A DNA stretch of 64,000 bases from Anaerohalosphaera lusitana. GTDB lineage: Bacteria > Planctomycetota > Phycisphaerae > Sedimentisphaerales > Anaerohalosphaeraceae. The notes beneath the pieces were generated by a model. That model was given only the letters and a program-made list of their open reading frames with translations, had not been told where the DNA came from and made no database searches. The stretch lies in NCBI RefSeq assembly GCF_002007645.1, contig NZ_CP019791.1, forward strand, positions 2,170,001 through 2,234,000, given 5' to 3'. Position numbers and translations under genes: made by a program. Of the stretch, positions 52,730 to 61,053 are shown one piece after another (position 1 is the first letter of the stretch; the number at the start of each line of letters is the position of its first letter).

Positions 52730-53590
52730 TTATCCGTTTTGGGATGATTTGAACATCTCAGGCGCGATCTGATCGAGCGTTGTGGGCCTAAAGTACAGAT
52801 CCCGCTCGACCGGCAGTCCCAGAGGACCGCGAAGTTCTTCGAGCTCTTGGAGGCTTATATAGCCCAGCTCCTTGCAGTGACCCTCTACCAGGCCGAACAT
52901 CTGGTAGTCGATGACGTTGCCTGCCCTGTCCTTTACCGGCTCGGCTTCGAGTATCCACCAGGTAAAAGATGAGTCGGGTGTAAAGAGCTTGCAGTGTGCC
53001 AGGGCCTTGCCGCCTTTGCCGTCCTGGCTGCCTAAAGGAGGCAGTTTTTCACGAAGATCCTCTGTCAAAAGCTCCATGCCCCGGATCCTGTTGTTGGCCT
53101 GTGCCCTGGTCGATGTCTTCTCGGTTGCTGTGAGTATCTCGGCTGTGCTGCTGACAAACTCCGTGAGGTTTTGGTTCTGCTCCTTGCGATCGATCGGATC
53201 GGATTCACAGGCAGGTATAGGTCTTGTCAGAAGCTCGACCTGGTCGGGATTGAGTTCTATGACCACCCGGCCGTTGTCCTGGGAATACCACTCAAAGTAC
53301 GGGTACTCGACATAGTCGGCCGGCTGCAGCCCTGCGGTCATGTCTCCCGCCTTGCCTTTCTGGGTCATAGAAAAGCCCTGCATTCTGCTCGTTGCTTTGC
53401 CGCGATCGCATGCTTCTCCGTCACCGCGAAGCAGTACCTTTGAGCCCCTGATATCCCTGTGGAAATTGCCGTCCAAATCAAAGGTTACTTTTTCCTCGAT
53501 ACCGGCAAACTTCATCCAGCCGGTGATCTTGCCCTGTCGTGTGTTGTCCAGTACGCCTTCAATAAATTGTTCATTTGGTCTCCATGCCAT
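52730..53590 (-). CDS. DUF2958-domain protein with unassigned N-terminal domain
   Basis: The C-terminal 115 residues match the plasmid/ICE family DUF2958 (GMELLTEDLREKLPPLGSQ, CKLFTPDSSFTWWILEAEP, FGLVEGHCKELGYISLQELEEL, GLPVERDLYFRP). The N-terminal 170 residues are beta-rich and unrecognised. Start ATG 53590 after AAGG. It leads the Ubl operon, 150 nt upstream of the Ubl gene. The role of DUF2958 is unknown; it is a marker of conjugative or mobilisable plasmids. Confidence 0.8.
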   Translation of the reverse strand: MAWRPNEQFIEGVLDNTRQGKITGWMKFAGIEEKVTFDLDGNFHRDIRGSKVLLRGDGEACDRGKATSRMQGFSMTQKGKAGDMTAGLQPADYVEYPYFEWYSQDNGRVVIELNPDQVELLTRPIPACESDPIDRKEQNQNLTEFVSSTAEILTATEKTSTRAQANNRIRGMELLTEDLREKLPPLGSQDGKGGKALAHCKLFTPDSSFTWWILEAEPVKDRAGNVIDYQMFGLVEGHCKELGYISLQELEELRGPLGLPVERDLYFRPTTLDQIAPEMFKSSQNG

Positions 53591-53669
53591 TTGTATCACC
53601 TTACCTTTCTTTTTGCGTTTTAGTTTTTCGTTTTCGTTTCAGTTCTGCTTTGCTTCTTGCTAAATAACA

Positions 53670-53703
53670 AAGGCACATCTGCCGCTTTGAACAGATGTGC
53701 CTT
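53670..53703. promoter_or_regulatory. Long perfect hairpin upstream of DUF2958
   Basis: AAGGCACATCTG and CAGATGTGCCTT form a 12-bp perfect stem around a 10-nt loop. The loop flank (TCAAAGCGG on the minus strand) and stem are similar to the hairpin at 52304-52333 (TCACCAGCGG), so it may be one repeated RNA or protein-binding motif. Confidence 0.55.
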
Positions 53704-54086
53704 ACGAGCTGATCTTTGAGAATAGATCCTGCGTTTACTGCATAAGTTTCCTTTCGAATAAGACTGTTTGACGGAACAAAGAAACGACTATGTAAATCCG
53801 GGACGGTTGACGTTAGCCCGGTCTGGACGCGGCTTTTGCGCAATGGCCGGCATTTGATCGTGATGGCTCTTGACCCTGGCAGGCCCGCTCTTTCACGCGG
53901 CGGCTCTTGCTAAAAAGTGTGATCAATGAAATGAACTGTGTGGTGTAAAGACGGCGATCTTTATAAGGTTTTCGGTTCTGCTTTTTGGGCAAAGCTGACA
54001 GAACCGGGATCCGGAAAAAATTACAAAAAGCACTTGCGCTCTTGCCTGCTTTGCGCTAGGGTGGGGCATGAAAGGAGGTGATAACA
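53704..54086. other. Intergenic region with no convincing gene
   Basis: Short open frames occur here but none has a ribosome site. The region probably contains the promoters of the DUF2958 operon (minus) and of the small membrane zinc-ribbon gene (plus; TTGCGC about 54029 and TAGGGT about 54058 are a weak candidate). Confidence 0.4.
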
Positions 54087-54377
54087 GTGAATCTTACCCT
54101 TAGAAAATTTTTAGTAGTCCTGTTGATCGCGGCCGTGTTGGTGCTGGGCAACATCGTGGTCATAGCCCACTGGCTGGACGAGGTCGGTGTTTCGCCGCTG
54201 GCCGAAAGGATCAGTGACGATTTTTTGACGCCTACCGCGGTTACCATAATATCAGCCCTGTTGATACTGCTAGTTGGTCCGTCTCGCCACGCAGGCTCGA
54301 CCATGTCCTGCCCGGTATGCCGAAGCCGTGTGAGAAGGGCTGATAAGTACTGCCCGGAGTGCGGGAGCAGGATTTAG
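54087..54377 (+). CDS. Membrane protein with C-terminal zinc ribbon
   Basis: GTG 54087 is preceded by a perfect AAAGGAGGTGAT ribosome site. The 96-aa product has two hydrophobic helices (about 8-28 and 48-64) and a zinc ribbon (CPVCRSR, CPECGSR). It is a lone plus-strand gene among minus-strand operons. Function unknown. Confidence 0.75.
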   Translation: MNLTLRKFLVVLLIAAVLVLGNIVVIAHWLDEVGVSPLAERISDDFLTPTAVTIISALLILLVGPSRHAGSTMSCPVCRSRVRRADKYCPECGSRI

Positions 54378-54502
54378 AGAAAAATTAAAAGGGGCAACCC
54401 TGCTAATAGCAATATAGCCCGAACAGATGCAATGAGCGGACCGGAAAATCAGTATGATTTTCTAAATAAAATATTTTGCACATGCCCCGAATGAAAAAAG
54501 GA

Positions 54503-54919
54503 TTAGAGTTTGCCGGATCTGTTCAGCGAGTAGTAGTGGCTTTTGTTGAAGATAACATGATCGCAGAACCTGATCTTTAATAGATCCGCCGCCTCGCGTA
54601 TAGCTCTTGTGGCCTGGAGGTCCTCATCAGAAGGATCCAGGTGGCCGGAGGGGTGGTTGTGTGCCACCAGAAAGCCCGCAGCGTTATCGAGAAGTGCTTT
54701 TTTGAAGATTATCCTCGGATCCATGATAACGGTGTCGATGCCGCCTTTGAACAGCACCTCTGCCGAGATCACCTGCTGTCTGGCGGTGAAGGTCAAGATC
54801 AAAAAGTTTTCCTGGTCAAAATCGATGTCGATCGATGAGACCCTCTCAAAGACCATCGCGGGGCTTGTTATGGCCCCGGCAGGTTCTTTTAGATGGACTA
54901 TCTGCTTCACGCCGACCAC
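54503..54919 (-). CDS. RadC-like JAB/MPN protein
   Basis: The 138-aa protein is the catalytic part of RadC without the usual N-terminal helix-hairpin-helix. It has Glu54 (AEVLFKGG) and HNHP-x6-SxxD (HNHPSGHLDPSDED, 87-100). RadC is common on plasmids and genomic islands, but its substrate is unknown and it is not a proven repair nuclease. It is the last gene of a four-gene minus operon. Confidence 0.88.
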   Translation of the reverse strand: MVGVKQIVHLKEPAGAITSPAMVFERVSSIDIDFDQENFLILTFTARQQVISAEVLFKGGIDTVIMDPRIIFKKALLDNAAGFLVAHNHPSGHLDPSDEDLQATRAIREAADLLKIRFCDHVIFNKSHYYSLNRSGKL

Positions 54920-55116
54920 CCCGAAGGTGTTTCTCTCAGCTCGTCAGGACGCAGTGTTTCCTGGAGATTCCGGATGTTCCGAAGTTTTCCGGTTCGGCCG
55001 TCATATACAAAATCCTCTCCGTCGACGGTGACGATCTCGCCGTCGAGAAGGCGTCTGTTGGGTACTATGATCCTTTGTATCGGATACGAGTTTACGATCT
55101 GTTCGAGTCTACTCAT
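54907..55116 (-). CDS. Hypothetical protein (69 aa)
   Basis: It has a very strong ribosome site (AAAGGAGGTGA, 6 nt before ATG) and overlaps its neighbours by 8 and 13 nt. The protein is basic with a DGE.V.VDGEDFVYDGRTG hairpin. No family recognised. Confidence 0.6.
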   Translation of the reverse strand: MSRLEQIVNSYPIQRIIVPNRRLLDGEIVTVDGEDFVYDGRTGKLRNIRNLQETLRPDELRETPSGWSA

Positions 55117-55420
55117 AGCGTCTCACCTCCTTTTGTCCGGCAAAGCCGTTGGGCACCATGTAGTCAAAGGCTTTTTGCATGCAGTGTATGGCCAGTGGCA
55201 GATCGTTTCGTGAAAAAGTACTGGAGGATTTCCACTGACCGTCCTTTGCCTTGAATCGCCGCTCGATCGAGGCCCTCAGTGCCCTGGTCGGTTTGCCGTT
55301 GAACTCAAACTCGTTTTCCCAGACCGCAACCGTCACAGAGCCGGCCTGGAACCTTGCCTTTGGTCTGTTCATTTTACCATTGATCTGTCCATTCATCCGT
55401 TCATTCATTTGTGTATTCAT
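55109..55420 (-). CDS. Hypothetical plasmid-type protein with tandem N-terminal repeats
   Basis: The 103-aa protein starts after GAGGTGA. Its first 20 residues are a tandem of MN-x-x units (12-bp periods: MNTQ MNER MNGQ INGK MN), suggesting slippage. The rest (SVTVAVWENEF.....TRALRASIERRF....) looks like a small mobile-element protein of unknown function. It overlaps the next gene by 8 nt. Confidence 0.6.
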   Translation of the reverse strand: MNTQMNERMNGQINGKMNRPKARFQAGSVTVAVWENEFEFNGKPTRALRASIERRFKAKDGQWKSSSTFSRNDLPLAIHCMQKAFDYMVPNGFAGQKEVRRYE

Positions 55421-55436
55421 ACTATCACCTCGTTTT

Positions 55437-55970
55437 CTATCGGCATCTTGGTGTCTGGTTCAAGATGCCGGTTGAACGAAACCGCTGTATGCGATTTCGA
55501 AGCTGCAGACTGCGCCTGTATTCGCTTGCGAACATCCGTGTGTCGGGATCTGCGATCTCACTGATATCCGCTGCCCCGCGGGCGGCTGATATTCCCCGAG
55601 CCCGCTGGGGCCTGGTAAGTTTTTCCTTCAGGATGGCCAGCAGATTGAGCCTGTCGCTTAGCTTGCTCTTGAGCCAGTTTAGAGTTCGAATCCTGTATGC
55701 GTATTCACGCATGCCTGGAAACATCCTCTCAAAGTCCCAGCTGTCAAACGCTCCGCCTGCAATATCGGGCATAAACGGCCGGTCCTTTTCCGGATGCGGT
55801 AACGTCAAAACCGGTTCGAAGAAGCGAAGATATGCCATCCTCTCAAGCTCTGCCGGGTCGGCAAGCTCATAACTATCCAGTCCTTCTACTGTCCCGTAAC
55901 GCTCGGCCCTGACCGGCTGCACCGTCGCTCTTAGTGGAACCTGCTGGTAAACAACTTGTTGTGTCTTCAT
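55437..55970 (-). CDS. Hypothetical helical protein, first of the RadC operon
   Basis: ATG 55970 is preceded by GGAGA at 9 nt. The 177-aa protein is mainly helical with a conserved-looking ESWDFERMFPGMREYAYRI-type segment and a basic C-terminus. No family recognised. It stands 16 nt before the next gene. Confidence 0.55.
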   Translation of the reverse strand: MKTQQVVYQQVPLRATVQPVRAERYGTVEGLDSYELADPAELERMAYLRFFEPVLTLPHPEKDRPFMPDIAGGAFDSWDFERMFPGMREYAYRIRTLNWLKSKLSDRLNLLAILKEKLTRPQRARGISAARGAADISEIADPDTRMFASEYRRSLQLRNRIQRFRSTGILNQTPRCR

Positions 55971-56045
55971 AGTAATCACTCTCCGGCTCGCCGCTCTTAA
56001 TGGCGGTTCGCCCACCCGGTAGCGAACCGTCCATGGCCCGGCCAA

Positions 56046-56790
56046 AATAGGGGCCGGCGGCTCGTGAGCGGACCTTTCGATAAAGGTTTGACCCGAAGGG
56101 CAAAGCTTTACGATAGAAGGTCTGCGTGAGCAAACCGGACAAGCTCTTTGAGAGTTTGAAATGAAAAAGGAATTGAAATTGAAAATGAAAATGAAAAAGC
56201 GAAATGTTTATAAACATGCAATAAAATGTATACAAATAGAAAAATGCAAACCCGATGCAACCCCGCAAAGGCATTTTTGTTCCGACATCTCGATGAGGAT
56301 GCAAAAGATGAGATTGATAAATCTCTCAGATCAAGATCATTTCCCGAAACAAACGAGGAAATGCTAACGCTAACATCTAATTCTGACCGAAAGCTCAACA
56401 GGCTGCTGGCAAATACCAGCAAAGAAAACCTAAAAAGGTTCGAGCCCTCAGCAGCTAACAACGAAAATCAGCAATACTGAATATGCTGACAACGACCACA
56501 GGATCCAACTGATTCTAAACTGCAAATATGCAGAAAAACAAACAGATGAAAAAAGCAAAGCAAAACAAAGCAAAAAAGACCCAACGCATAAACTCCGCTG
56601 TGCGGACGAAACCAGACAGTGAAACGATAACACAAAAACAGACAGTCCAACCTCTAACAAAACCAGACACCGACAAAAACCAGACACCAAATACAACACT
56701 AAAATCAAAAACCACCCCACCCCCACATTCAATTAAAATGGTCGAAAGTGATTCGTAAGTCCTTGTCTTTAAAGGATTAAACTGATTAAA
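56046..56790. other. Low-complexity, A- and C-rich strand-biased region
   Basis: The region between the divergent operons is unusual. From about 56520 to 56740 the plus strand is rich in A and C with few T, and carries three copies of AACCAGACA (56610, 56661, 56678) and other short runs such as AAAGCAAAAC. Near 56160 there is a purine-rich GAAATTGAAAATGAAAATG repeat. Short open frames here have no ribosome site. It may be an origin-like or leader region. Confidence 0.4.
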
Positions 56791-56889
56791 GTGATTCGGG
56801 CCAAAATCGGACACTGTTACTTCCGGACAGTGCTCAAAAAAACGAAAGATTTAAATAAATGCAGTGTCTACTTTCAAGTAGCAGCAAAA

Positions 56890-57414
56890 ATGCAGGTGAT
56901 AAGAATCGACTATGCCAACCCGAACTACATGTCCCCAAACTATGTCCCGGAGTATCTGCACCAGGCAGTGCCGGTGTATCAGCAGGGCTGTTATAACAGT
57001 GCCTGGTCGGTCGATGATATCGTCAGTTCTCCGACGACAAGACCGTCTGAAAATAGTGAGGAAAACATCTTTGCCGACAAGCAGAAAACCTCTTATCTGG
57101 CCCTTGAAAATATCGTGGCTCAGATCCGAAAAAGGTACGAGATTTACGACTCTAACATCCGTGTTCTCGAGTACAGCAAGATCAAGCTCAAGGAGCATTT
57201 TTACCAGTGGCCCCAGCAGCTTGGTCTCTGGCCGCCGGGTCATAAGGAGATGCTTTCAGAGCAGATGAACCAGCTCTATCAAAAGCAACTCGATGAGAAG
57301 GTCAGCCTCTGGAAGGACGTTTCGAAACTAAAGCTGATGCTGCCCCAGTCGCTCAACGACTATCTGAGCATCAAGCGAAAATCGGACATATATAGTGGGG
57401 GTGTTCCGGACTGA
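56890..57414 (+). CDS. Hypothetical helical protein upstream of the HerA-like ATPase
   Basis: I prefer the internal ATG 56890; an open frame also begins at GTG 56791. The 174-aa product has a long helical segment (IRKRYEIYDSNIRVLEYSKIKLKEHF) and no recognised domain. It lies 26 nt before the HerA-like gene and is probably co-transcribed. It may be an adaptor of the ATPase. Confidence 0.55.
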   Translation: MQVIRIDYANPNYMSPNYVPEYLHQAVPVYQQGCYNSAWSVDDIVSSPTTRPSENSEENIFADKQKTSYLALENIVAQIRKRYEIYDSNIRVLEYSKIKLKEHFYQWPQQLGLWPPGHKEMLSEQMNQLYQKQLDEKVSLWKDVSKLKLMLPQSLNDYLSIKRKSDIYSGGVPD

Positions 57415-57440
57415 GAGACGACGGTGTAGCGAGGTTATGT

Positions 57441-59525
57441 ATGCGGCTAAAGCCGATACTGGGTAAAAAGATAGACTCGCTCTGGAAGGCCTACCTGCTC
57501 TCGGAGGGCAGGGACGAGAAGGCGGATATACTGCAGACTCTTGAAATCCTCGCCGAAAAACACCTCGGCTCATCGATCGACAACTCATCGGATCCTTTCC
57601 CGCCGCCTGATAAGGGTTCGGTTGCCGCCGGTGATATAGAGCTTGGGACAATCCGGTATGCCGGCCGCGATATATCACCTTTGAAACTCAAATCAGACAG
57701 ACTCAAAGAGCACCTTCTTGTCGCCGGCAGAAGCGGGTCGGGAAAGACCAACCTGACGTTCGTTCTTGTCGACAGTGTCATTCGAAGCGGTATAAAGGTA
57801 CTCGCACTTGACTGGAAGAGGGGATATCGCGATCTAAAGCAGGTGCATCCGGATTTAAAGGTCTATACGGTCGGGCGTGATATTTCTCCTTTCAGGTTCA
57901 ATCCGCTGATACCGCCGCCGGGCTGTGAGCCCAATATATGGATCAAGCTTATCGTGGATGTGATCGCGGATGCATACCTGGGCGGTGAGGGAGTGATAAG
58001 TCTTCTTGTCAGCGGACTTGAGCATCTTTACAATGAGTTCGGAGTCTATGAAGGGATCGGTCCTAGGTGGCCCACGATAAAGGATCTGCTCGGCTGGCTC
58101 AAAAATGCAAAACTCAAGGGAAGGGCAGCTCAGTGGCAGGCGTCCGCTCAGCGTATCCTGATGGCGATGACCTATGGTGAGTTCGGCAGGGTAGTCGAGA
58201 CCCAGGACAACAGCGATATTTTAAAACTGCTCGATGAAAACTGTGTGCTGGAGATGGACGGGCTCTCTGCCAATACCGATAAGGTGATGTTCTCAGAGGC
58301 CCTGGCGCTCTATGTTTATCGCCACAGACTCGCCCAGGGTCCAAGGGATAAGCTGACCAATCTCCTGGTCATAGAGGAGGCACACAACCTCCTGCACGCC
58401 AAACAGGCAGGATCCAGAGAGTCGGTCCTGGAAAACTCAATCAGGATGGTGCGCCAATACGGACTTGGATATGTGTTCGTCGATCAGTCGGCGTCGCTTT
58501 TGAGCAAGGTGGCGTTTGCAAACTCTTATGCAACGATTGCACTGAGCCAGAAACTGAGATCAGACATCACCTCACTGACCAGCGCAATGAATCTCGACGA
58601 CGATCAAAAATCTGCCCTTTCCCAGCTTGAAAGGGGCGAAGCGATAGTAAAGATCGCAGACTGCTCACCCAGGCCGTTCAGGGTCAAGCTGCCTCTTTTC
58701 GAAATAACGGAAGGTGAGATTACCGATGCGATGCTCAGATCCGACCGCGACGGCGATTCCGCCCGGTCCGGTCAAACCGGGGGCAATTCTGCCGGGTCCG
58801 GGGCTGTTTCGGACGGTCCGGAAAAGGAAAAGGAAGTTGATAAAATATTGAAGATACTCGACGAGATAACAGCTTCCCACCCACCCGCGGACCAGGAAAA
58901 AGATAAACAGTCGCATTCAACGGAACAATCCCACCCACCCTCCATGATAATGACAAGAGAGATGATAAGGTTTCTGGACGATATAGTGCAAAGGCCGTTG
59001 AGCTCGACTGTAAAACGATATAATCGCCTGAGGTTTTCAAGGCGCAGGGGAAACGCCATCAAAAAAGAGCTTACAGCAGCCGGGATCATAGACGCCGTCT
59101 CCGTTCCCACCCGCACCGGTCAGGTGGTCCTTTTACAGATATCCGACAACGCCCGGGGCCTGTGCATCCGGGAGGGGATATTCCCGCCTCGCAGGCGAGA
59201 GAGCATCGAACATCTTTTCTGGAAGGAAAAAGCAAAAGAGTATTTTGCCGACCTTGGCTATGACGTCTCGCTCGAACACTCGGTCACAGACAACGGAGTC
59301 GTCGACCTTGTCGCCAAAAATCACCGCGAAAAAATAGCAGTCGAGGTCGAGACCGGCAAATCCGACATAGCCGCCAACATCAAAAAGCTCAGTGATACTG
59401 ATTTTGATAGACTGGTGCTCGTAGCGACGAATGCGTCGGCGGTCGATAAGATTGACAGGGCGATTGCCGGCTGTGATAACCCGCGGGTGCCGATTGAACG
59501 TCTTTGCTGGCTCGATATTTCATGA
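57441..59525 (+). CDS. HerA-like ATPase fused to a PD-(D/E)xK nuclease-like domain
   Basis: The 694-aa protein has Walker A (GRSGSGKTNLTFV, 96-108), a large ATPase core up to about 420 with Walker B (LLVIEEAHNLL near 305-315), a Ser/Gly/Glu linker, a winged-helix and a C-terminal fold (about 585-690) with RESIEHLFWKEKAKEYFADLGYDV, NGVVDLVAKN and VEVETGKSD. The Asp and E-V-E-T-G-K fit a PD-(D/E)xK-type nuclease site. The paralogue at 29701 lacks these residues. DNA-pumping ATPase plus nuclease is typical of conjugative or defence machines. It overlaps the convergent gene at 59389 by 137 nt. Confidence 0.82.
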   Translation: MRLKPILGKKIDSLWKAYLLSEGRDEKADILQTLEILAEKHLGSSIDNSSDPFPPPDKGSVAAGDIELGTIRYAGRDISPLKLKSDRLKEHLLVAGRSGSGKTNLTFVLVDSVIRSGIKVLALDWKRGYRDLKQVHPDLKVYTVGRDISPFRFNPLIPPPGCEPNIWIKLIVDVIADAYLGGEGVISLLVSGLEHLYNEFGVYEGIGPRWPTIKDLLGWLKNAKLKGRAAQWQASAQRILMAMTYGEFGRVVETQDNSDILKLLDENCVLEMDGLSANTDKVMFSEALALYVYRHRLAQGPRDKLTNLLVIEEAHNLLHAKQAGSRESVLENSIRMVRQYGLGYVFVDQSASLLSKVAFANSYATIALSQKLRSDITSLTSAMNLDDDQKSALSQLERGEAIVKIADCSPRPFRVKLPLFEITEGEITDAMLRSDRDGDSARSGQTGGNSAGSGAVSDGPEKEKEVDKILKILDEITASHPPADQEKDKQSHSTEQSHPPSMIMTREMIRFLDDIVQRPLSSTVKRYNRLRFSRRRGNAIKKELTAAGIIDAVSVPTRTGQVVLLQISDNARGLCIREGIFPPRRRESIEHLFWKEKAKEYFADLGYDVSLEHSVTDNGVVDLVAKNHREKIAVEVETGKSDIAANIKKLSDTDFDRLVLVATNASAVDKIDRAIAGCDNPRVPIERLCWLDIS

Positions 59526-59868
59526 GCTTATCTCCCAGGTTGGACCGCCAGTTCTTGCGGTAAATATCTTCGGGGTAGACGAACAGGGCCTCGAGTCCGT
59601 TGGCCCTGTAGAGTTTTTTCTTCTTGGCTATGCCCCTGTCGTAATCGGGATCGTTTTTGATGCCTGCGTATTCCAGGATCAGGCCGTTTTTACCGCCCAG
59701 CCGAAAATCCGGGTACCATACCCTGAGCTTGCAGTTTAAGTCGTAGACCATTGTCGGCGGTTCATATTGAAATCTGATCCGCTGAGAGCTCAGATAATCG
59801 GCGATTCTCTGCTCCCCTTTGGATCTGTAGCTGTTCTTTTGTTCGTTGGCTGTCTTGTATCGAATCAT
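59389..59868 (-). CDS. PD-(D/E)xK-type nuclease-like protein
   Basis: The 159-aa protein has SKGEQRIADYLSSQRIRFQYEPP, WYPDFRL (Asp54) and LILEYAGI (Glu66), the spacing of small endonuclease-like domains related to Vsr/DUF559 families. The final 40 residues are polar and unstructured and lie antisense to the 3' end of the HerA-like gene. It follows the coiled-coil membrane gene with overlapping ends. Confidence 0.65.
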   Translation of the reverse strand: MIRYKTANEQKNSYRSKGEQRIADYLSSQRIRFQYEPPTMVYDLNCKLRVWYPDFRLGGKNGLILEYAGIKNDPDYDRGIAKKKKLYRANGLEALFVYPEDIYRKNWRSNLGDKLMKYRASKDVQSAPAGYHSRQSPCQSYRPPTHSSLRAPVYQNQYH

Positions 59869-60941
59869 CGGTTATCACCTTTTATTTCCTGTTTTGTGTA
59901 ATTTCTGCTCTGGCTCTGTTCAAACTGATCGTATTGTCCGATCAGCTTTTCTTTACTGCGCTCGATCACGGTTTCGAGCTTCTGGTTGTGCCGCTGGAGT
60001 CGCCTGGCCCTATCGAGCATCCTGATAAGACCTGCAGTGTCTCCGGCATTTAAAAGCTGGATGGATCTGTTGAGACAGTCCCTGACCCTTTTCTCCGTCT
60101 CGGCGACCGCGTAGTCGAGTCTTTCAATGCGGTCATCGAACTTAAGCTCTTTGTAGGCCTTTTTCATGTTTGCTGCGACTGCGGCTCTTTGCTCGGGCGG
60201 CGTACGCATCAGGCGCATGCGGAGTTTTTTTATACGCTGCAGCTGGCCGTTCTTTACGAAGGCCGCTTGCTTCCTTAACCGGGCCATCTGATCGGTCAGT
60301 GCAGAGGTTTTGGGCAAAATATCCTCGATCTGCCTCTGCAGTTGGCCAATATTCTGGGGATCGTTTTCCAGGCGGGTTGAATTTTGCTCCGCCTGGCAGA
60401 TTTGCTTTTCTATGGATGCGCTGAGCTGTGCTGGTTGTCGCTGTTTGTCTGGACTGCTTTGAGGCGGTGTTGACTGAGGATAAATCCTGGGCTGGCCGTG
60501 ATTTGTCAGGACCATGTATAACGCTGCAGCGACTATTAAAAAGGCCACCAGTGCGATCAGGTCATGGCTGATGGGCGGATTAAGGCCCGGTGACAGGGCC
60601 GTCACCAGGCAGACCCCAAACGATAACATGGCCGCCGGTAAGCTTCCGACCACCTGCCTGAAAACACCGAAGATCACAACGGCGATGACAACAGCAGCGA
60701 AACTGACCGCCAGAGGACCGAGATCTGCAAGACTGAAGTTGTTTGCGCTTTGCCAGAAGGTAAGCGATAGAGAAAGTGCCAGGCCGATTGCAGTGCTTGC
60801 CGCGGCAGCCGGACGGTGGTGATTGAGTCTGCGGCTCAGTACCGCATAACAAACAGATGTAAACAGAGTAAACGATATCACAAAGTCCGTCCATAGACTG
60901 TCGGCAAGCAGCCAGAAATCATCCGGCAGATACAAAGGCAT
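59865..60941 (-). CDS. Membrane protein with long coiled coil
   Basis: The 358-aa protein has about five membrane helices in the first 150 residues (18-36, 49-63, 74-93, 101-117, 126-145) and a long helical coiled coil (about 170-345, rich in Gln, Arg and Lys). No family recognised. It is divergent from the Orc1-like gene and overlaps the nuclease-like gene by 4 nt. It may anchor or organise the DNA machinery at the membrane. Confidence 0.65.
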   Translation of the reverse strand: MPLYLPDDFWLLADSLWTDFVISFTLFTSVCYAVLSRRLNHHRPAAAASTAIGLALSLSLTFWQSANNFSLADLGPLAVSFAAVVIAVVIFGVFRQVVGSLPAAMLSFGVCLVTALSPGLNPPISHDLIALVAFLIVAAALYMVLTNHGQPRIYPQSTPPQSSPDKQRQPAQLSASIEKQICQAEQNSTRLENDPQNIGQLQRQIEDILPKTSALTDQMARLRKQAAFVKNGQLQRIKKLRMRLMRTPPEQRAAVAANMKKAYKELKFDDRIERLDYAVAETEKRVRDCLNRSIQLLNAGDTAGLIRMLDRARRLQRHNQKLETVIERSKEKLIGQYDQFEQSQSRNYTKQEIKGDNR

Positions 60942-61018
60942 AAACGCTAGGGGGACGGGGCTGGTTTAAATAGTTTTTGGTGTTGCTACTTTCCCGATAC
61001 ACGAAAACATTAAAAAAG

Positions 61019-61051
61019 CCGCGGTTTACACGTACCCCGGAGTTGATGCGT
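61019..61051. repeat. Repeated boxes A and B before the orc gene
   Basis: Box A CCGCGGTTTACACGT (61019-61033) and box B ACCCCGGAGTTGATGCGT (61034-61051) are adjacent and end 2 nt before the ATG. Copies occur beyond the 3' end: box B' at 62151-62168 (one mismatch) and inverted box A' at 62260-62274 (one mismatch). Confidence 0.65.
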
Positions 61052-61053
61052 AC

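Noticed and set aside
53601-53843. 80-codon minus-strand frame upstream of DUF2958
   Set aside because: It spans the long hairpin, has no ribosome site and a basic low-complexity C-terminus.
56226-56758. Two plus-strand frames of 84 and 76 codons
   Set aside because: Low-complexity Lys/Thr/Asn/Pro composition, no ribosome site and strong strand bias of bases argue for non-coding sequence.
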